In this document: piece after piece, positions 49,966-60,409 of the stretch
Position numbering within the stretch: the first letter of the stretch is position 1
How the letters are laid out: every line of letters begins with the position of its first letter
DNA from: Allochromatium vinosum DSM 180
Lineage (GTDB): Bacteria > Pseudomonadota > Gammaproteobacteria > Chromatiales > Chromatiaceae
Length of the DNA: 64,000 bases
Reading direction: 5' to 3'
Assembly (NCBI RefSeq): GCF_000025485.1
Contig: NC_013851.1
Location: 2,910,001-2,974,000, forward strand
Notes under the pieces: generated by a model
Told to the model about the DNA's origin: nothing
What the model saw: only the letters and a program-made list of their open reading frames with translations
The model's database searches: none
Translations under genes and position numbers: made by a program

Positions 49966-52900
49966 TCAGGAGCCCCGCGTCCAGTCAACCAAGAGGGCGC
50001 GCAACCCCTCGAATTCGCGCTCCATGAGCGACGCCAGACGTTCGACCTCGGCCGACGAAACAGGCTGCCCGGCCAGTTCCTCCAGTGTGGACGCCAAGCC
50101 GTGCAAACACATGGCCGAAACATTGGCCGCCAGGCCGACCAGGCTGTGGGCCTTGCGCTGGACCCCGACCCGATCACCCGACTCCAGAGAGGCGCGTAGC
50201 TCCTGGAGCCGCGCCGGAGCGTCCAGCAGGAACTGATCGATGACCTCGCACGCGATGCCGCGATCTCCCAAGACGCGCTCAAGCATATCGTCAGCGTCGA
50301 AAGAGACGGTGTCTGGCCTGGGGTCGGGCACCTCAGGCGGCAGGTCGGCATCCTTCGGACCACGGCGGCTGTCCATGTGGAACAGATGCTCGGCGATGAT
50401 CCGACTCAATTCGTGTGGCTGGACCGGCTTGGATATATAGGCATTCATCCCGGCGTCCAAGCAGCGTCGCACGTCGCCCGGCATGACGAGCGCGGTCATG
50501 GCCACGATCGGGACATGGGGATCGAGCACTCCGGCCTCGCCGCGCCGGATGAGACGTGCCGTCTCGAAACCGTCCATCTCGGGCATCTGACCATCCATGA
50601 GCACCAGATCGTAACGGGCGCGCGACAAGGCCTCCAAGGCTTCCAGACCATTGCACGCGATATCCGGTTTAGGATAACCGAGTTTTTCCAGGATGCCACG
50701 CGCGACGATCTGATTGGTCGGGTTGTCGTCGACGAGCAGCAGGCGTGCCTCGGGGTGAGCCGGGCGTCCGATTCCTGGAATGCGATCCGGCCCGACGGGC
50801 GGCGACACGGGCTCCAGCACGGGTCTCTCGCGCCCCATGACGCGCAGCAGACAATCACGCACCAGATGGTGGCGCAGAGGCTTGGTGACATAGCCGGCGA
50901 AATCGCCCGATTCGAGGTACGCATAGTCCTCGCGCTTGGCCAGCGCGGTCAGCAGGACGAGCCGGGTGTCGCGAATCTCGGGTTCCTGTTTGATCAGCCG
51001 CGCCAGTTGCAGACCATTGGGGTCAGGCATGCGCAGATCGATCAACGCCACATCGAAGGGGGCGCCGGCCCGGACGGCCTGATGCAGGGCACGCAGCGCG
51101 TCGCCGGCACGTCCCGCCACGGCGACCTGACAACCCCAGGCACGCAGCAGTGAGGCGGCCTGGGCGCGGTTGTCCAGATGATCGTCCACCACCAGTACCC
51201 GAACGTCGTCGATGTCCCGCTCGCACACCCGATATTCGGTCGCGGTCTGCGGCGAACACTCGAACTCAGCGGTGAACCAGAATCGCGATCCCTGGCCGGG
51301 CCGACTCTCCAGACCGATGTCACCGTTCATCAATTGGGCCAGCTGCTTGGCGATGACCAGTCCCAGCCCGGTGCCGCCGAAGCGGCGCGTCGTCGAGCTA
51401 TCGACCTGATTGAAGGCCGTGAACAGCTTGCCCAGCTGATCCTCGGGAATGCCGATCCCACTGTCGTGCACCTCGAAACGGATCAGCGCCCGTCCCGCCT
51501 CGGCCCGCTCGAGTGCGAGCTGGAGGCCGACCTCGCCGCGTTCCGTGAACTTGATGGCGTTGCCCATGAGATTGACGATGACCTGACGCAGATAACGCGG
51601 GTCGCCGCGCACGGCGGTCGGCACCTGAGGGGCGATGCGATAGGTCAGTTCCAGATCCTTCTCGTGGGCGTTGAAGGCCATCATCTCCAGCACCTCCTCG
51701 ATCAGGAGACGCAGGTCGAACTCCAGGTGCTCCAGCTCCAGCTTGCCGGCCTCGATCTTGGAGAAGTCCAGGATGTCGTTGATGAGCGCCAGCAGGTTCT
51801 CGCCGCTGTCGCGCACGATCTCGGCCAGACGGCGCTGCTCGGGATCGAGGTCGGTGTCGAGCAGCAGACCCGTGATGCCGATGACGCCGTTCATCGGGGT
51901 ACGGATCTCGTGACTCATGTTGGCCAGGAACTGGCTCTTGGCCTGAGTGGACGCCTCGGCCTGGGCCAGCGCCCGATCGAGTTCCTGATTCTGGATCTCC
52001 ATGCGGCGTGTGTACTGCTGGAGCTGCTGTTCGGCGAGCTTGCGTTCGCCGATGTCCTTGATACCGCCATAGAGCCGGCGTCCGCCGCATTCATCGGTCA
52101 GGCACTGATTGATGATCTCGACCCAGGCTGAACTGCCGTCGCGCCGGCGCAGACGCAGCTGGCAGCTCGAGACGGCCTCCTCCTTCAGACCGGCCTGGTG
52201 GCGGTCGAACAGCGAACGATCCTCCAGCACCACCAGCCGCCGCCAGGTGCCCATGGCGAGGATCGCCTCGCGCGTATGGCCGGTGATGGTCTCGACGGCG
52301 CCGTTGAGCCAGTCGAGCTTGTAGCGCTCCGGTTCGATCTCGATGCAGGAATAGACGATGTCGGACATCAGCATCGACAGGCGCCGGAAGCGCGATTCGT
52401 TCAGGCGCAGCGCCTGCTCGGCACGACGCTGACGCACCGTTCGCCAGATGGCGTTGGCGATGAGCTGCACGCTCTCGACGTCGAGTTCGCTGTAATCGCT
52501 CGCCTTGTTGCCGACGCCGGCCAGCATGCGCACCAGCCCGCCCTCGATCACCGGAATGGTCAGAAAGCGCTGGAGCGGAGCGTGATCCGGCGGCAAGCCG
52601 CACTTACCGGCGAGTGCCGGATAGTCGTTGCAGGTGATCGGGCGACGCCGGCGCAGGGCATCGGCCCAGACGCCGGCCTGACTGATCGCATAATGAACGG
52701 CATTCGGCGGCAACTGGCAACCACTGTCTTCGACGGTCGCCTGTGACCAGGCGACTAGCTCGATGGTCTCCTGATTCGAGTTGACTAGATGGATGAAGCC
52801 CATGAGGCTGCCGGTGAGCGATTCGGCCAGCGCCAGCCCATGCTGCATGAAGCCGATCTCGTCGAGATCGTCGGCGATCTGGGGTAGCTCCAGTAGCGCC

Positions 52901-53928
52901 TCGGCGCGACGCTTCTGCAGATCCATCAGCAGCTCGTTCTGTTTGCGGTGAGTGATGTCGCGATTGACTCCGCGCCATCCCTGGTGGGTTCCGTCGACGT
53001 CATAGACCGGGCGACAGACGTGTTCGATCCAGCGCTGACTGCCGTCGGGCCGGCGCAGACGCAACTGCAACCGAACGTGCGGCGCATCGTCGGTGGACTG
53101 GGATATCTCGTGCTTGTGCTCCAGCCAGAGCGGCTGGTCGTCGGGATGGATCAGACGATCCATGAGCCTGGGATCGTCCATGAAGGCGTCGGGCGGATAG
53201 CCGCAGACGTATTCGCACGCCGGCGAGACATAGAGATAGCGTCGATCCGAACCCAGCCAGTAGTCCCAGTCGGCCGAATAGTCGGCCAGCATCCGATAGC
53301 GGGTCTCGCTGTCGCGCAGACGCGCATAGGCGGCATGGATCTCGGACTCGTGACGCAGACGCTCGGTGAGATCGACGATGGAGCAGACGAGATGATGCTG
53401 GTCGTCGTCCTCGGCCGGCACCCGCACCACATGCAGCTCGCCGGTGAACTGTCCGGCATCCGTGGTGAGGAACCGGATCTCGGGACAGTGTGCCTCACCG
53501 TCGTCCCAGGCGCGCTGCAGGGTGTCGTCGAGCACCCCGTCTGATTCGCGCGCCACCAGTCGCGGCAGGTAGTGCTGACGCTTGTGCTTCTCGCGCAGCA
53601 CGAAGAGCCGGTCACCGGCATGGTTGGCCATGAGGATCAGGCCATGGCGGTCGACCACCAGGATCGGCTGGGGAACGCCGTAGAAGAGTGCCGTATAGCG
53701 GTTGGCGATACGCTCGACGGCCGCCTGGGTATCGCGCAACTCGATGTTCTGCAACTCCAGCTCGGCCTGATAGATGAGCAGGTTCTCGGTGAGTTCGGGC
53801 AGATCGATCTCGCCACGCGCCAGACGCCGCTCGGCCCATTCGAGGTCGCCACGATCGAGCGCCTGGCGTGCACGCGCACGCACCCTGGGCCAATCGGAGG
53901 ATGTCGGCGGCTTGGGGGGAGAAGTCAT
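49966..53928 (-). CDS. Large hybrid sensor kinase: PAS-PAS-GAF-PAS-HisKA-HATPase-REC-REC-Hpt
   Basis: 1320 residues, [20 protein letters not shown], no membrane helix. After a coiled lead (about 1-75) come PAS ([20 protein letters not shown]), PAS with PAC ([20 protein letters not shown]), GAF (about 345-500, [20 protein letters not shown]), a third PAS (to about 640), HisKA with His673 ([20 protein letters not shown]), HATPase ([13 protein letters not shown]), receiver 1 ([17 protein letters not shown]), receiver 2 ([20 protein letters not shown]) and Hpt ([17 protein letters not shown]). Its GAF region parallels that of the kinase at 25912-30222, suggesting shared ancestry. The chemoreceptor pseudogene follows after 55 bp. 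Confidence 0.9.
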   Translation of the reverse strand: MTSPPKPPTSSDWPRVRARARQALDRGDLEWAERRLARGEIDLPELTENLLIYQAELELQNIELRDTQAAVERIANRYTALFYGVPQPILVVDRHGLILMANHAGDRLFVLREKHKRQHYLPRLVARESDGVLDDTLQRAWDDGEAHCPEIRFLTTDAGQFTGELHVVRVPAEDDDQHHLVCSIVDLTERLRHESEIHAAYARLRDSETRYRMLADYSADWDYWLGSDRRYLYVSPACEYVCGYPPDAFMDDPRLMDRLIHPDDQPLWLEHKHEISQSTDDAPHVRLQLRLRRPDGSQRWIEHVCRPVYDVDGTHQGWRGVNRDITHRKQNELLMDLQKRRAEALLELPQIADDLDEIGFMQHGLALAESLTGSLMGFIHLVNSNQETIELVAWSQATVEDSGCQLPPNAVHYAISQAGVWADALRRRRPITCNDYPALAGKCGLPPDHAPLQRFLTIPVIEGGLVRMLAGVGNKASDYSELDVESVQLIANAIWRTVRQRRAEQALRLNESRFRRLSMLMSDIVYSCIEIEPERYKLDWLNGAVETITGHTREAILAMGTWRRLVVLEDRSLFDRHQAGLKEEAVSSCQLRLRRRDGSSAWVEIINQCLTDECGGRRLYGGIKDIGERKLAEQQLQQYTRRMEIQNQELDRALAQAEASTQAKSQFLANMSHEIRTPMNGVIGITGLLLDTDLDPEQRRLAEIVRDSGENLLALINDILDFSKIEAGKLELEHLEFDLRLLIEEVLEMMAFNAHEKDLELTYRIAPQVPTAVRGDPRYLRQVIVNLMGNAIKFTERGEVGLQLALERAEAGRALIRFEVHDSGIGIPEDQLGKLFTAFNQVDSSTTRRFGGTGLGLVIAKQLAQLMNGDIGLESRPGQGSRFWFTAEFECSPQTATEYRVCERDIDDVRVLVVDDHLDNRAQAASLLRAWGCQVAVAGRAGDALRALHQAVRAGAPFDVALIDLRMPDPNGLQLARLIKQEPEIRDTRLVLLTALAKREDYAYLESGDFAGYVTKPLRHHLVRDCLLRVMGRERPVLEPVSPPVGPDRIPGIGRPAHPEARLLLVDDNPTNQIVARGILEKLGYPKPDIACNGLEALEALSRARYDLVLMDGQMPEMDGFETARLIRRGEAGVLDPHVPIVAMTALVMPGDVRRCLDAGMNAYISKPVQPHELSRIIAEHLFHMDSRRGPKDADLPPEVPDPRPDTVSFDADDMLERVLGDRGIACEVIDQFLLDAPARLQELRASLESGDRVGVQRKAHSLVGLAANVSAMCLHGLASTLEELAGQPVSSAEVERLASLMEREFEGLRALLVDWTRGS

Positions 53929-54141
53929 GGCGAGATCCTGAAATCGACGGAGACCCGTCCGTCACCGGCGTCGAACCGCGTCTGGAACGGCAACGCCCCT
54001 GATAGCATAAGGCGCTGAGATTTGGAACTGCCGCACCCTGATGTCCAGCCTCAGGCTCGCGTCGAGATAACCGGCGAATGGAGACGCCCGCCGCGCCGTC
54101 CCGGATCGGGGCGGACATGACAGGCCTGTGTCGCGTTGGCC

Positions 54142-56643
54142 TCAGGTCTCTCCCGCCGTCTGGTCGGCTCGCCCCTGCTGCAAGAGCATGAGTTGCTGTA
54201 GCAGGCGCGTTTTGAGGGCGAAGAGCGCGTCGCATTCGGCGCGGAGCCCCTCGGTTTCGCCCCGGCCATGCCGCTCGATGATTCTGTGCCCGAGCCGGCG
54301 AATCTCGTGATGGAGATCACCGAGTTCGGTATAGGCCGGAAGTTGCCCGTAATGAGTACGCCCCTCGCCACTGTACCAGGTATCGAAGCGACGGCAGGTA
54401 CTATCGGCCAGACTCTCCGCGTGAGGCAGACGTTCGCCGGCTTCCACGGCATGGACGATGTGCCTGACCCACTTGATATGGTCGTATTGAATCAGCAGCA
54501 GCGGGACATCCAGGGCGTTCAAATGCTGATCCGTCCAGAGATTCCATTGCCAGTTCGTCGCGAACTCATCCATCCAGGCCGGGATCTGTTCAGCGGGCAT
54601 GGGCCGTCCGATGCCGTAACCCTGGGCATGGTCGCAGCCGAAGCGCATCAGCAGCAACCCCTGTTCCGGGGTCTCCACCCCCTCGGCGATCACCTCCTTC
54701 CTGAAGACCTTGGCCAAGCCGATCACCCCCTCGATGATGGCCAGATCCTCGGAGTCCTCCAGCATGTTGCGCACGAACGACTGGTCGATCTTGAGGGTTT
54801 CCGCCGGGAGCTGCTTGAGATAACTGAGCGATGAGTAACCCGTGCCGAAGTCATCGAGCGCGAAACGCACGCCCATGGCCTGACAGGCGGTCATGATGCC
54901 GCGCACGCTCTGGATGTCCTCCAGGGCCGCGCTTTCGAGGATCTCCAGCTCCAGCAGACGCGGTGTCGCCTCCGGGTGCTCGGCCAGGATCGTTTGCAGG
55001 CGCAGCACGAAATCGCGCTGCTGGAAATGATGGGCCGCGATATTGACGCTGATGGTCAGCGGCCGCCCCTCGGCGCACCACTGCCGGATCTGTCCCAGAG
55101 CCTCGTGCAACACCCATTCGCCGACCTCGACGATCAGGGGCGATGCTTCGATCAGTGGCAGAAACTGTAGCGGCGGCACCAGTCCGCGCTCGGGGTGCCG
55201 CCAGCGGATCAGCGCCTCCATGCCGACCACCTGACCGAGGCGCATGTCGACCTTGGGCTGGTAGTAGAGCTGGAATTCGCCGTGCTGGAGCGCTTGGCGG
55301 ATGCGCTCCAGCTCGCGATGACGCGACTGCATCGCATTGGCCGCCTCCGGGTCGAAGAGCTGATAGCGATTCCGCCCCATCTGCTTGGCCTGATACATCG
55401 CCTGATCGGCATGGCGCAGCAGGGTGTCGGGATCATGGTCATCGAGCGGATAGATGGTGACGCCGACACTGACGGTGATCACGATCTGCAGGGCGTCGAT
55501 GCGCACCGGATGCGCCACACCGTCGAGCAGCCGCACCAGGACATTGTCCAACTCCTCCTGATTGCGCAGGTCATTGAGCAGGATCACGAATTCATCGCCA
55601 CCCAGCCGCGCCACCGTATCGTTGGAACGCAAGGTGTCGCGCAAGCGACGACCGATATCGATCAACAGGCGGTCGCCGGTCTCGTGTCCGTGGTGATCGT
55701 TGACCAGCTTGAAATTGTCGAGATCCAGGAAACAGACGGCAGCCAGACGTTCATGACGCTGGGCGTCGTCGAGCGCCTGTCTTAGCCGGTAGCCCAACAG
55801 CAGGCGATTGGGCAGACCGGTGAGCACGTCGTAATGGGCCAGATTTTCCAGCCTGCTCTGCGAGTTCTTGAGATCGGTGATGTCGATGAACATGCCGATG
55901 TAATGCGTCACCCGGCCAGATGGATCCTGCACCGCGTTGATATGCAGGATCTCCGGATAGAGTTCGCCCGATTTCTTGCGATTCCAGATCTCGCCGTGCC
56001 AGCGTCCGGTCTCGTTCAGATCGCGCCACAGCGCACGATAGAAAGCGGCGTCCTGCAAACCGGATTTGAGCAGGGTCGGCGTCCGGCCCAGCGCCTCCTC
56101 GCGGCTGTAGCCCGTGACCCGGACGAAGGACGCATTGACATCCAGGATACGGGTCGCCGGGTCGGTGATCATGATCCCTTCCTGCGAGTGCTCGAAAACG
56201 CTGGCCATCTGCCGCAGCCGCAGCTCGGCCAGTTTATGGGAGGTGCGATCGCGCAGCGTTTCGACCACGGCGATGATCCGGCCCGAGGAATCGCGCACCG
56301 GGCCGGCGTCGATGGCCAGATAGCGTTCGGTACCCTGCAGGGGCATGACACACCAGTTTTCGGCGTGGATTTCGCACCCCGTGCGGAGCAACTGGTCATA
56401 CTCGGTATAGAAGTGATCGATCTCGTCCAGGCGGTTGTGCAACACCAGATCGGCCAGACAGGGTCGGCATTCGGGATAGAAGGCCCGCCAGTGATCCTGG
56501 CTGCCCAGGACACGGCTGGCGGGCATGCCGGTGAGGTTCTCGCAAGCGCGGTTCCAAACGATGACCCGCCCCGTGGCATCCAGCACGAAGGTCGGAACCA
56601 CGAGCTGCTCCAACAACTCGGCGGCAAAAATCTGTCCGTCCAT
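54142..56643 (-). CDS. PAS-PAS-GGDEF-EAL protein with CZB-like zinc-binding C-terminus
   Basis: 833 residues from the ATG at 56643 (MDGQIFAAELLEQLVVPTFV; a G-run with GGGGAG lies just upstream). Two PAS domains (about 15-125, 135-255), a GGDEF domain with intact VARLGGDEFVILL, and an EAL domain with intact GMEALIRWRHPERG, LELEILESAAL and FALDDFGTGYSSLSYL, so both cyclic di-GMP synthesis and hydrolysis are possible. Residues 715-825 look like a chemoreceptor zinc-binding (CZB) domain: His722 and Trp725 (DHIKW), Cys750 with TWYSGEG, and His778/His779/His786. Zinc-tuned c-di-GMP turnover is therefore plausible. Confidence 0.88.
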   Translation of the reverse strand: MDGQIFAAELLEQLVVPTFVLDATGRVIVWNRACENLTGMPASRVLGSQDHWRAFYPECRPCLADLVLHNRLDEIDHFYTEYDQLLRTGCEIHAENWCVMPLQGTERYLAIDAGPVRDSSGRIIAVVETLRDRTSHKLAELRLRQMASVFEHSQEGIMITDPATRILDVNASFVRVTGYSREEALGRTPTLLKSGLQDAAFYRALWRDLNETGRWHGEIWNRKKSGELYPEILHINAVQDPSGRVTHYIGMFIDITDLKNSQSRLENLAHYDVLTGLPNRLLLGYRLRQALDDAQRHERLAAVCFLDLDNFKLVNDHHGHETGDRLLIDIGRRLRDTLRSNDTVARLGGDEFVILLNDLRNQEELDNVLVRLLDGVAHPVRIDALQIVITVSVGVTIYPLDDHDPDTLLRHADQAMYQAKQMGRNRYQLFDPEAANAMQSRHRELERIRQALQHGEFQLYYQPKVDMRLGQVVGMEALIRWRHPERGLVPPLQFLPLIEASPLIVEVGEWVLHEALGQIRQWCAEGRPLTISVNIAAHHFQQRDFVLRLQTILAEHPEATPRLLELEILESAALEDIQSVRGIMTACQAMGVRFALDDFGTGYSSLSYLKQLPAETLKIDQSFVRNMLEDSEDLAIIEGVIGLAKVFRKEVIAEGVETPEQGLLLMRFGCDHAQGYGIGRPMPAEQIPAWMDEFATNWQWNLWTDQHLNALDVPLLLIQYDHIKWVRHIVHAVEAGERLPHAESLADSTCRRFDTWYSGEGRTHYGQLPAYTELGDLHHEIRRLGHRIIERHGRGETEGLRAECDALFALKTRLLQQLMLLQQGRADQTAGET

Positions 56644-56764
56644 GATGCTCCCCCCCATGATCTCTAATCGTTTTTCGAGTGCGGCGTGGCAGGCGGTCAG
56701 TGTCAGGGTCGTTGCCGCCTTCACCATTGTTCATCTACTTGTAACGTGTCAAGAGCGCTTCGGG

Positions 56765-56794
56765 TTGCTGCCGCCAAGCCGCACGGCGGATAAT
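56765..56794 (+). promoter_or_regulatory. Candidate promoter of the ior-paaK operon
   Basis: TTGCTG (56765-56770), an 18-bp spacer, and GATAAT (56789-56794). Transcription would begin near 56801, which favours translation from the ATG at 56835 over one at 56793. Confidence 0.45.
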
Positions 56795-56834
56795 GCCTCC
56801 GCCCTATCCCGAGAACGAGAGCGACCAGAAGAAC

Positions 56835-58463
56835 ATGACTGTAGAACGACTTCTATTGAGTGGCGACGATGCCGTCGCGCTGGCGGCGCTGCACGCCGGA
56901 GTCCGGCTGGGGACGGGATATCCCGGTACACCCTCGACCGAGATCCTCGAGACCTTCGATCAGCTCGGCGGTCGCGCGCAATGGTCGCCGAACGAGAAGG
57001 TTGCGCTCGAGGTCGGCATCGGCAGTGCCTTCGCCGGTGCGCGCACCATCGTCACCATGAAGCACGTCGGGCTGAACGTGGCCGCCGATGCGCTGTTCAC
57101 CGCGGCCTATACCGATGTCGAGGGCGGTCTGCTGGTGATCTCGGCCGACGATCCCGGCATGGCCTCCAGCCAGAACGAGCAGGACAACCGCCACTATGCG
57201 CGCGCCGCGGCGTTACCGATGCTGGAGCCGAGCGATTCGCAGCAGGCCTATGATTTCACCTGGCTGGGACTGGAACTCTCGGAGCGCTGGAAGATCCCGG
57301 TCATCCTGCGCCTGACCACGCGCATCTGTCACGCCAAGACCGTGGTGCGTCCGCGCCCGGCGCTCCAGACCCTGCCCGAGCCGAGTTTCAAGCGCGACGT
57401 GCCGGCACGGGTCATGATCCCGGCCTATGCCAAGCCGGCGCATCTGCGTCTGCGCCAGAAGCTCGCCGAGATCGCGGCCTGGAACGAGGCCGAGGGACCG
57501 TTCGAGATCCACGAAGGCGACGCCACGCTCGGCATCATCGCCACCGGCATCGGCGCCATGCACGCGCGCGAGGCCGCACCTGGGGCCAGTCATCTGAGCT
57601 TCGGCCTGACCTATCCGCTGCCGATCGAGCGCCTCCGCGCCTTCGCCGACCGGGTCGAGCGTCTGGTCGTGATCGAGGAAGGCGACCCGGTGCTGGTCGA
57701 CGCCCTGCGTGCCGTCGGTCTGCCCGCCGAGGGCAAGCCCGAGATGTATCGCTTCGGCGAACTCAACGTCGAGCGCGTACGCCGCATCCTGGCCAACGAC
57801 ACCAGCCCCGAGGCCGTGCCGCCCAAGGGCAAGCCGCCCGAACTCTGCCCCGGCTGCTCGCATCGCGGCGTCTTCGAGACCCTGCGCGATCTCGACTGCA
57901 TCGTCTCCGGCGACATCGGCTGCTACACCCTCGGCGTGCTGCCGCCCTTCTCGGCCATGGACACCTGTGTCTGCATGGGCGCGAGCATCGGCGTCGGTCT
58001 GGGTCTGCGGCATGTGCTGCCCGAGGAGCAGGCGCGGCGCGTGGTCAGCGTCATAGGCGACTCGACCTTCGTGCACTCCGGTCTCACCGGCCTCGCCGAG
58101 ATGGTCTACAACCCGCCGCCGACCGGCCATCTGGTGCTCATCCTCGACAACGGCACCACGGCCATGACCGGCCAGCAGGAGCATCCGGGCACCGGGCGTC
58201 TGCTCGACCACTCGGCCACCAATCTGCTCAACTTCGAGGAGACGGCACGGGCCATGGGCGTACAGAACGTCCATGTCATCGACACCACCTCGCTCAAGGA
58301 CGACTCGCTGCGCGATCTCATCACGGATCTGCTGGCGCGTAACGAGACCTCGCTGATCGTCACCCGTCAGCCCTGTGTGCTCGCGGCGCCCAAGATCCGG
58401 CTCTACGAGAAGGCCAACGCCGAACAACGGGCCGCCACCTGCTCGGCGGATCTGGTCGATTGA
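56835..58463 (+). CDS. iorA: Indolepyruvate:ferredoxin oxidoreductase alpha subunit, lacking the C-terminal Fe-S domain
   Basis: 542 residues, MTVERLLLSGDDAVALAALH. Features: GTGYPGTPSTEILETFDQLG, the pyrimidine-domain NEKVALEVGIGSAFAGAR, then PELCPGCSHRGVFETL and the ThDP motif VSVIGDSTFVHSGLTGLAEM with ILDNGTTAMTGQQEHPGTG. The enzyme oxidatively decarboxylates aryl pyruvates to aryl-acetyl-CoA, or the reverse. Classic IorA ends in a 2[4Fe-4S] domain with two CxxCxxCxxxCP sets; here the chain stops after RQPCVLAAPKIRLYEK and a single late Cys. Electron transfer must therefore differ. It is coupled to iorB 14 bp downstream. Confidence 0.9.
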   Translation: MTVERLLLSGDDAVALAALHAGVRLGTGYPGTPSTEILETFDQLGGRAQWSPNEKVALEVGIGSAFAGARTIVTMKHVGLNVAADALFTAAYTDVEGGLLVISADDPGMASSQNEQDNRHYARAAALPMLEPSDSQQAYDFTWLGLELSERWKIPVILRLTTRICHAKTVVRPRPALQTLPEPSFKRDVPARVMIPAYAKPAHLRLRQKLAEIAAWNEAEGPFEIHEGDATLGIIATGIGAMHAREAAPGASHLSFGLTYPLPIERLRAFADRVERLVVIEEGDPVLVDALRAVGLPAEGKPEMYRFGELNVERVRRILANDTSPEAVPPKGKPPELCPGCSHRGVFETLRDLDCIVSGDIGCYTLGVLPPFSAMDTCVCMGASIGVGLGLRHVLPEEQARRVVSVIGDSTFVHSGLTGLAEMVYNPPPTGHLVLILDNGTTAMTGQQEHPGTGRLLDHSATNLLNFEETARAMGVQNVHVIDTTSLKDDSLRDLITDLLARNETSLIVTRQPCVLAAPKIRLYEKANAEQRAATCSADLVD

Positions 58464-58477
58464 GGAATTGAGACACC

Positions 58478-58963
58478 ATGAAAGTCAAGAACGTAGTCAT
58501 CGCCGGACTCGGCGGTCAGGGCGTGCTCAAGGCGTCCGACATCCTGGCGGATGCGGCCTTTCGCGCCGGCTTCGACGTCAAGAAGAGTGAGCTGCACGGC
58601 ATGAGCCAGCGCGGCGGCTCGGTGAGCAGCGACGTGCGCTATGGCGAGGGTCTCCTCAGCCCCATGGTCCCGCCGGGCGAGGCCGATGTGCTGGTGGTGC
58701 TGGAAGAGACCCAGGTCGAGATCAACCGCCCGACGCTGCGGGCGGGCGGTGTGCTCATCGGGCCGGACGTCATCGCCCCCGAGTCGCTCAAGAACAAGAA
58801 GAGCCTCAACGTCGCCCTGCTCGGCGCGGCCTCGACCGTGCTCGACATCGCCGACGAGCACTGGATCGCCGCCATGCACGCCAATCTGGCCGAGAAGCTG
58901 CACACGCTCAACGAGCAGGCGTTCGAGATCGGACGCGAGGCGGCACGCGCGCGCGCGGCCTGA
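58478..58963 (+). CDS. iorB: Indolepyruvate:ferredoxin oxidoreductase beta subunit
   Basis: 161 residues, MKVKNVVIAGLGGQGVLKAS. It has the gamma-type oxidoreductase domain: GLGGQGVLKASDILADAAF, KKSELHGMSQRGGSVSSDVR. It is slightly shorter than many IorB proteins (180-200). It forms the heterodimer with IorA and contributes CoA binding. The paaK gene follows after 86 bp. Confidence 0.93.
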   Translation: MKVKNVVIAGLGGQGVLKASDILADAAFRAGFDVKKSELHGMSQRGGSVSSDVRYGEGLLSPMVPPGEADVLVVLEETQVEINRPTLRAGGVLIGPDVIAPESLKNKKSLNVALLGAASTVLDIADEHWIAAMHANLAEKLHTLNEQAFEIGREAARARAA

Positions 58964-59049
58964 GCTGAGAGGCAGGATGGGCATCGCGTTCGCGCGGCCC
59001 ATCCCACGCCTCCCCCTTCTACAACCGACAACGCTTTACCGAGGCCCTC

Positions 59050-60387
59050 ATGCTGAAAGAGCTTTGGAACGACGCCGAGGGCGGCTTCCATCCCGCGAGC
59101 GCCCCCGATTTCCTGCCCCAGACGGCGCTCAAGGAAGTCCAGCTACGCCGGTTGCGCGCCGTGGTCGCGCGCGCCTATGCCAACGTCCAGCTCTTTCGCG
59201 AGCGTATGGACGAACGCGGACTGACGCCCGAGTCGATCCGGTCGCTCCAGGACATCCGTCATCTGCCGTTCACGGTCAAGACCGACCTGCGCGATACCTA
59301 CCCCTTCGGACTCTTCGCCAGCCCCATGAGCGACGTGGTGCGGCTCCATGCCTCATCCGGCACAACGGGCAAGCCGATCGTGGTCGCCTACACGCGCGAG
59401 GACGTCGAGGTCTGGTCCGAGGTCATGGCGCGCACCTTCGCCTCCTGCGGTCTGCATCGCGGCGACATCCTGCAGAACGCCTTCGGCTACGGACTCTTCA
59501 CCGGCGGACTGGGCGCGCACTATGGCGGCGAGGCGCTGGGCGCGACCGTGATCCCGATCTCGGGCGGCAACACCGACCGCCAGATCATGCTCATCCGCGA
59601 CTTCAACGTCACGGCACTCTGCTGTACCCCGAGCTACTTCACGCACATGGTCGAGCGCGCGCGCGAACTCGGCATCGATCTGCGCGATCTGCCGCTGCGC
59701 GTCGGCATCTTCGGCGCCGAGCCCTGGACCGATGGGATGCGCCATCACATCGAGGCCGAGGCGGGCATCAAGGCGTATGACATCTATGGTCTGTCCGAGA
59801 TCATCGGCCCCGGCGTGGCCGCCGAATGCTCGGCCCAGGACGGACTGCACGTCTTCGAGGATCATTTCTATCCCGAGATCATCGACCCGGATACCGGCGA
59901 GCCGCTGCCCGACGGAGCGGAAGGCGAGCTGGTCATCACCACCCTGAGCAAGAAAGCGATGCCGATGATCCGCTATCGCACGCGCGACATCACCTCGCTC
60001 ATCACCGAACCCTGTTCGTGCGGACGCACCATCCGCCGGATGCGGCGCATCGGGCGGCGCTCCGACGACATGTTCATCATCCGCGGCGTCAACGTCTTCC
60101 CGTCGCAGGTCGAGGCCGCGCTCATGGCCGTCGAGGGCACGCTGCCGCACTATCAGATCATCCTCACCCGCAAGGGCGGCATGGATCGCATGGCCGTCGA
60201 GGTCGAGGTCACGCCCGAGGTCTTCAGCGACAGCATCCGTGGACTGGAAGACATCCGCACCCGTCTGGCCCAGTCGATCGAGCGGATTCTCGGCATCCGG
60301 GTCGAACTGCGTCTGGTCGAGCCGCACACCCTCGCGCGCAGCGAGGGCAAGGCCAAGCGCGTGATCGATCGGCGCAACGAAGGTTGA
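59050..60387 (+). CDS. paaK: Phenylacetate-CoA ligase, copy 1
   Basis: 445 residues, MLKELWNDAEGGFHPASAPD. Adenylate-forming signature RLHASSGTTGKPIVVAYTRE, FGYGLFTGGLGAHYGGEALG, DIYGLSEIIGPGVAAECSAQ, IRYRTRDITSLITEPCSCGR, and the C-terminal lysine region FVRSEGKAKR-like (ARSEGKAKRVIDRR). It activates phenylacetate or related aryl acids as CoA thioesters. With IorAB this gives a reversible link between arylacetates and aromatic amino acids. GAGG lies five bases before the ATG. Confidence 0.94.
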   Translation: MLKELWNDAEGGFHPASAPDFLPQTALKEVQLRRLRAVVARAYANVQLFRERMDERGLTPESIRSLQDIRHLPFTVKTDLRDTYPFGLFASPMSDVVRLHASSGTTGKPIVVAYTREDVEVWSEVMARTFASCGLHRGDILQNAFGYGLFTGGLGAHYGGEALGATVIPISGGNTDRQIMLIRDFNVTALCCTPSYFTHMVERARELGIDLRDLPLRVGIFGAEPWTDGMRHHIEAEAGIKAYDIYGLSEIIGPGVAAECSAQDGLHVFEDHFYPEIIDPDTGEPLPDGAEGELVITTLSKKAMPMIRYRTRDITSLITEPCSCGRTIRRMRRIGRRSDDMFIIRGVNVFPSQVEAALMAVEGTLPHYQIILTRKGGMDRMAVEVEVTPEVFSDSIRGLEDIRTRLAQSIERILGIRVELRLVEPHTLARSEGKAKRVIDRRNEG

Positions 60388-60409
60388 TTTCTCAAGCGAG
60401 CACACGGCT

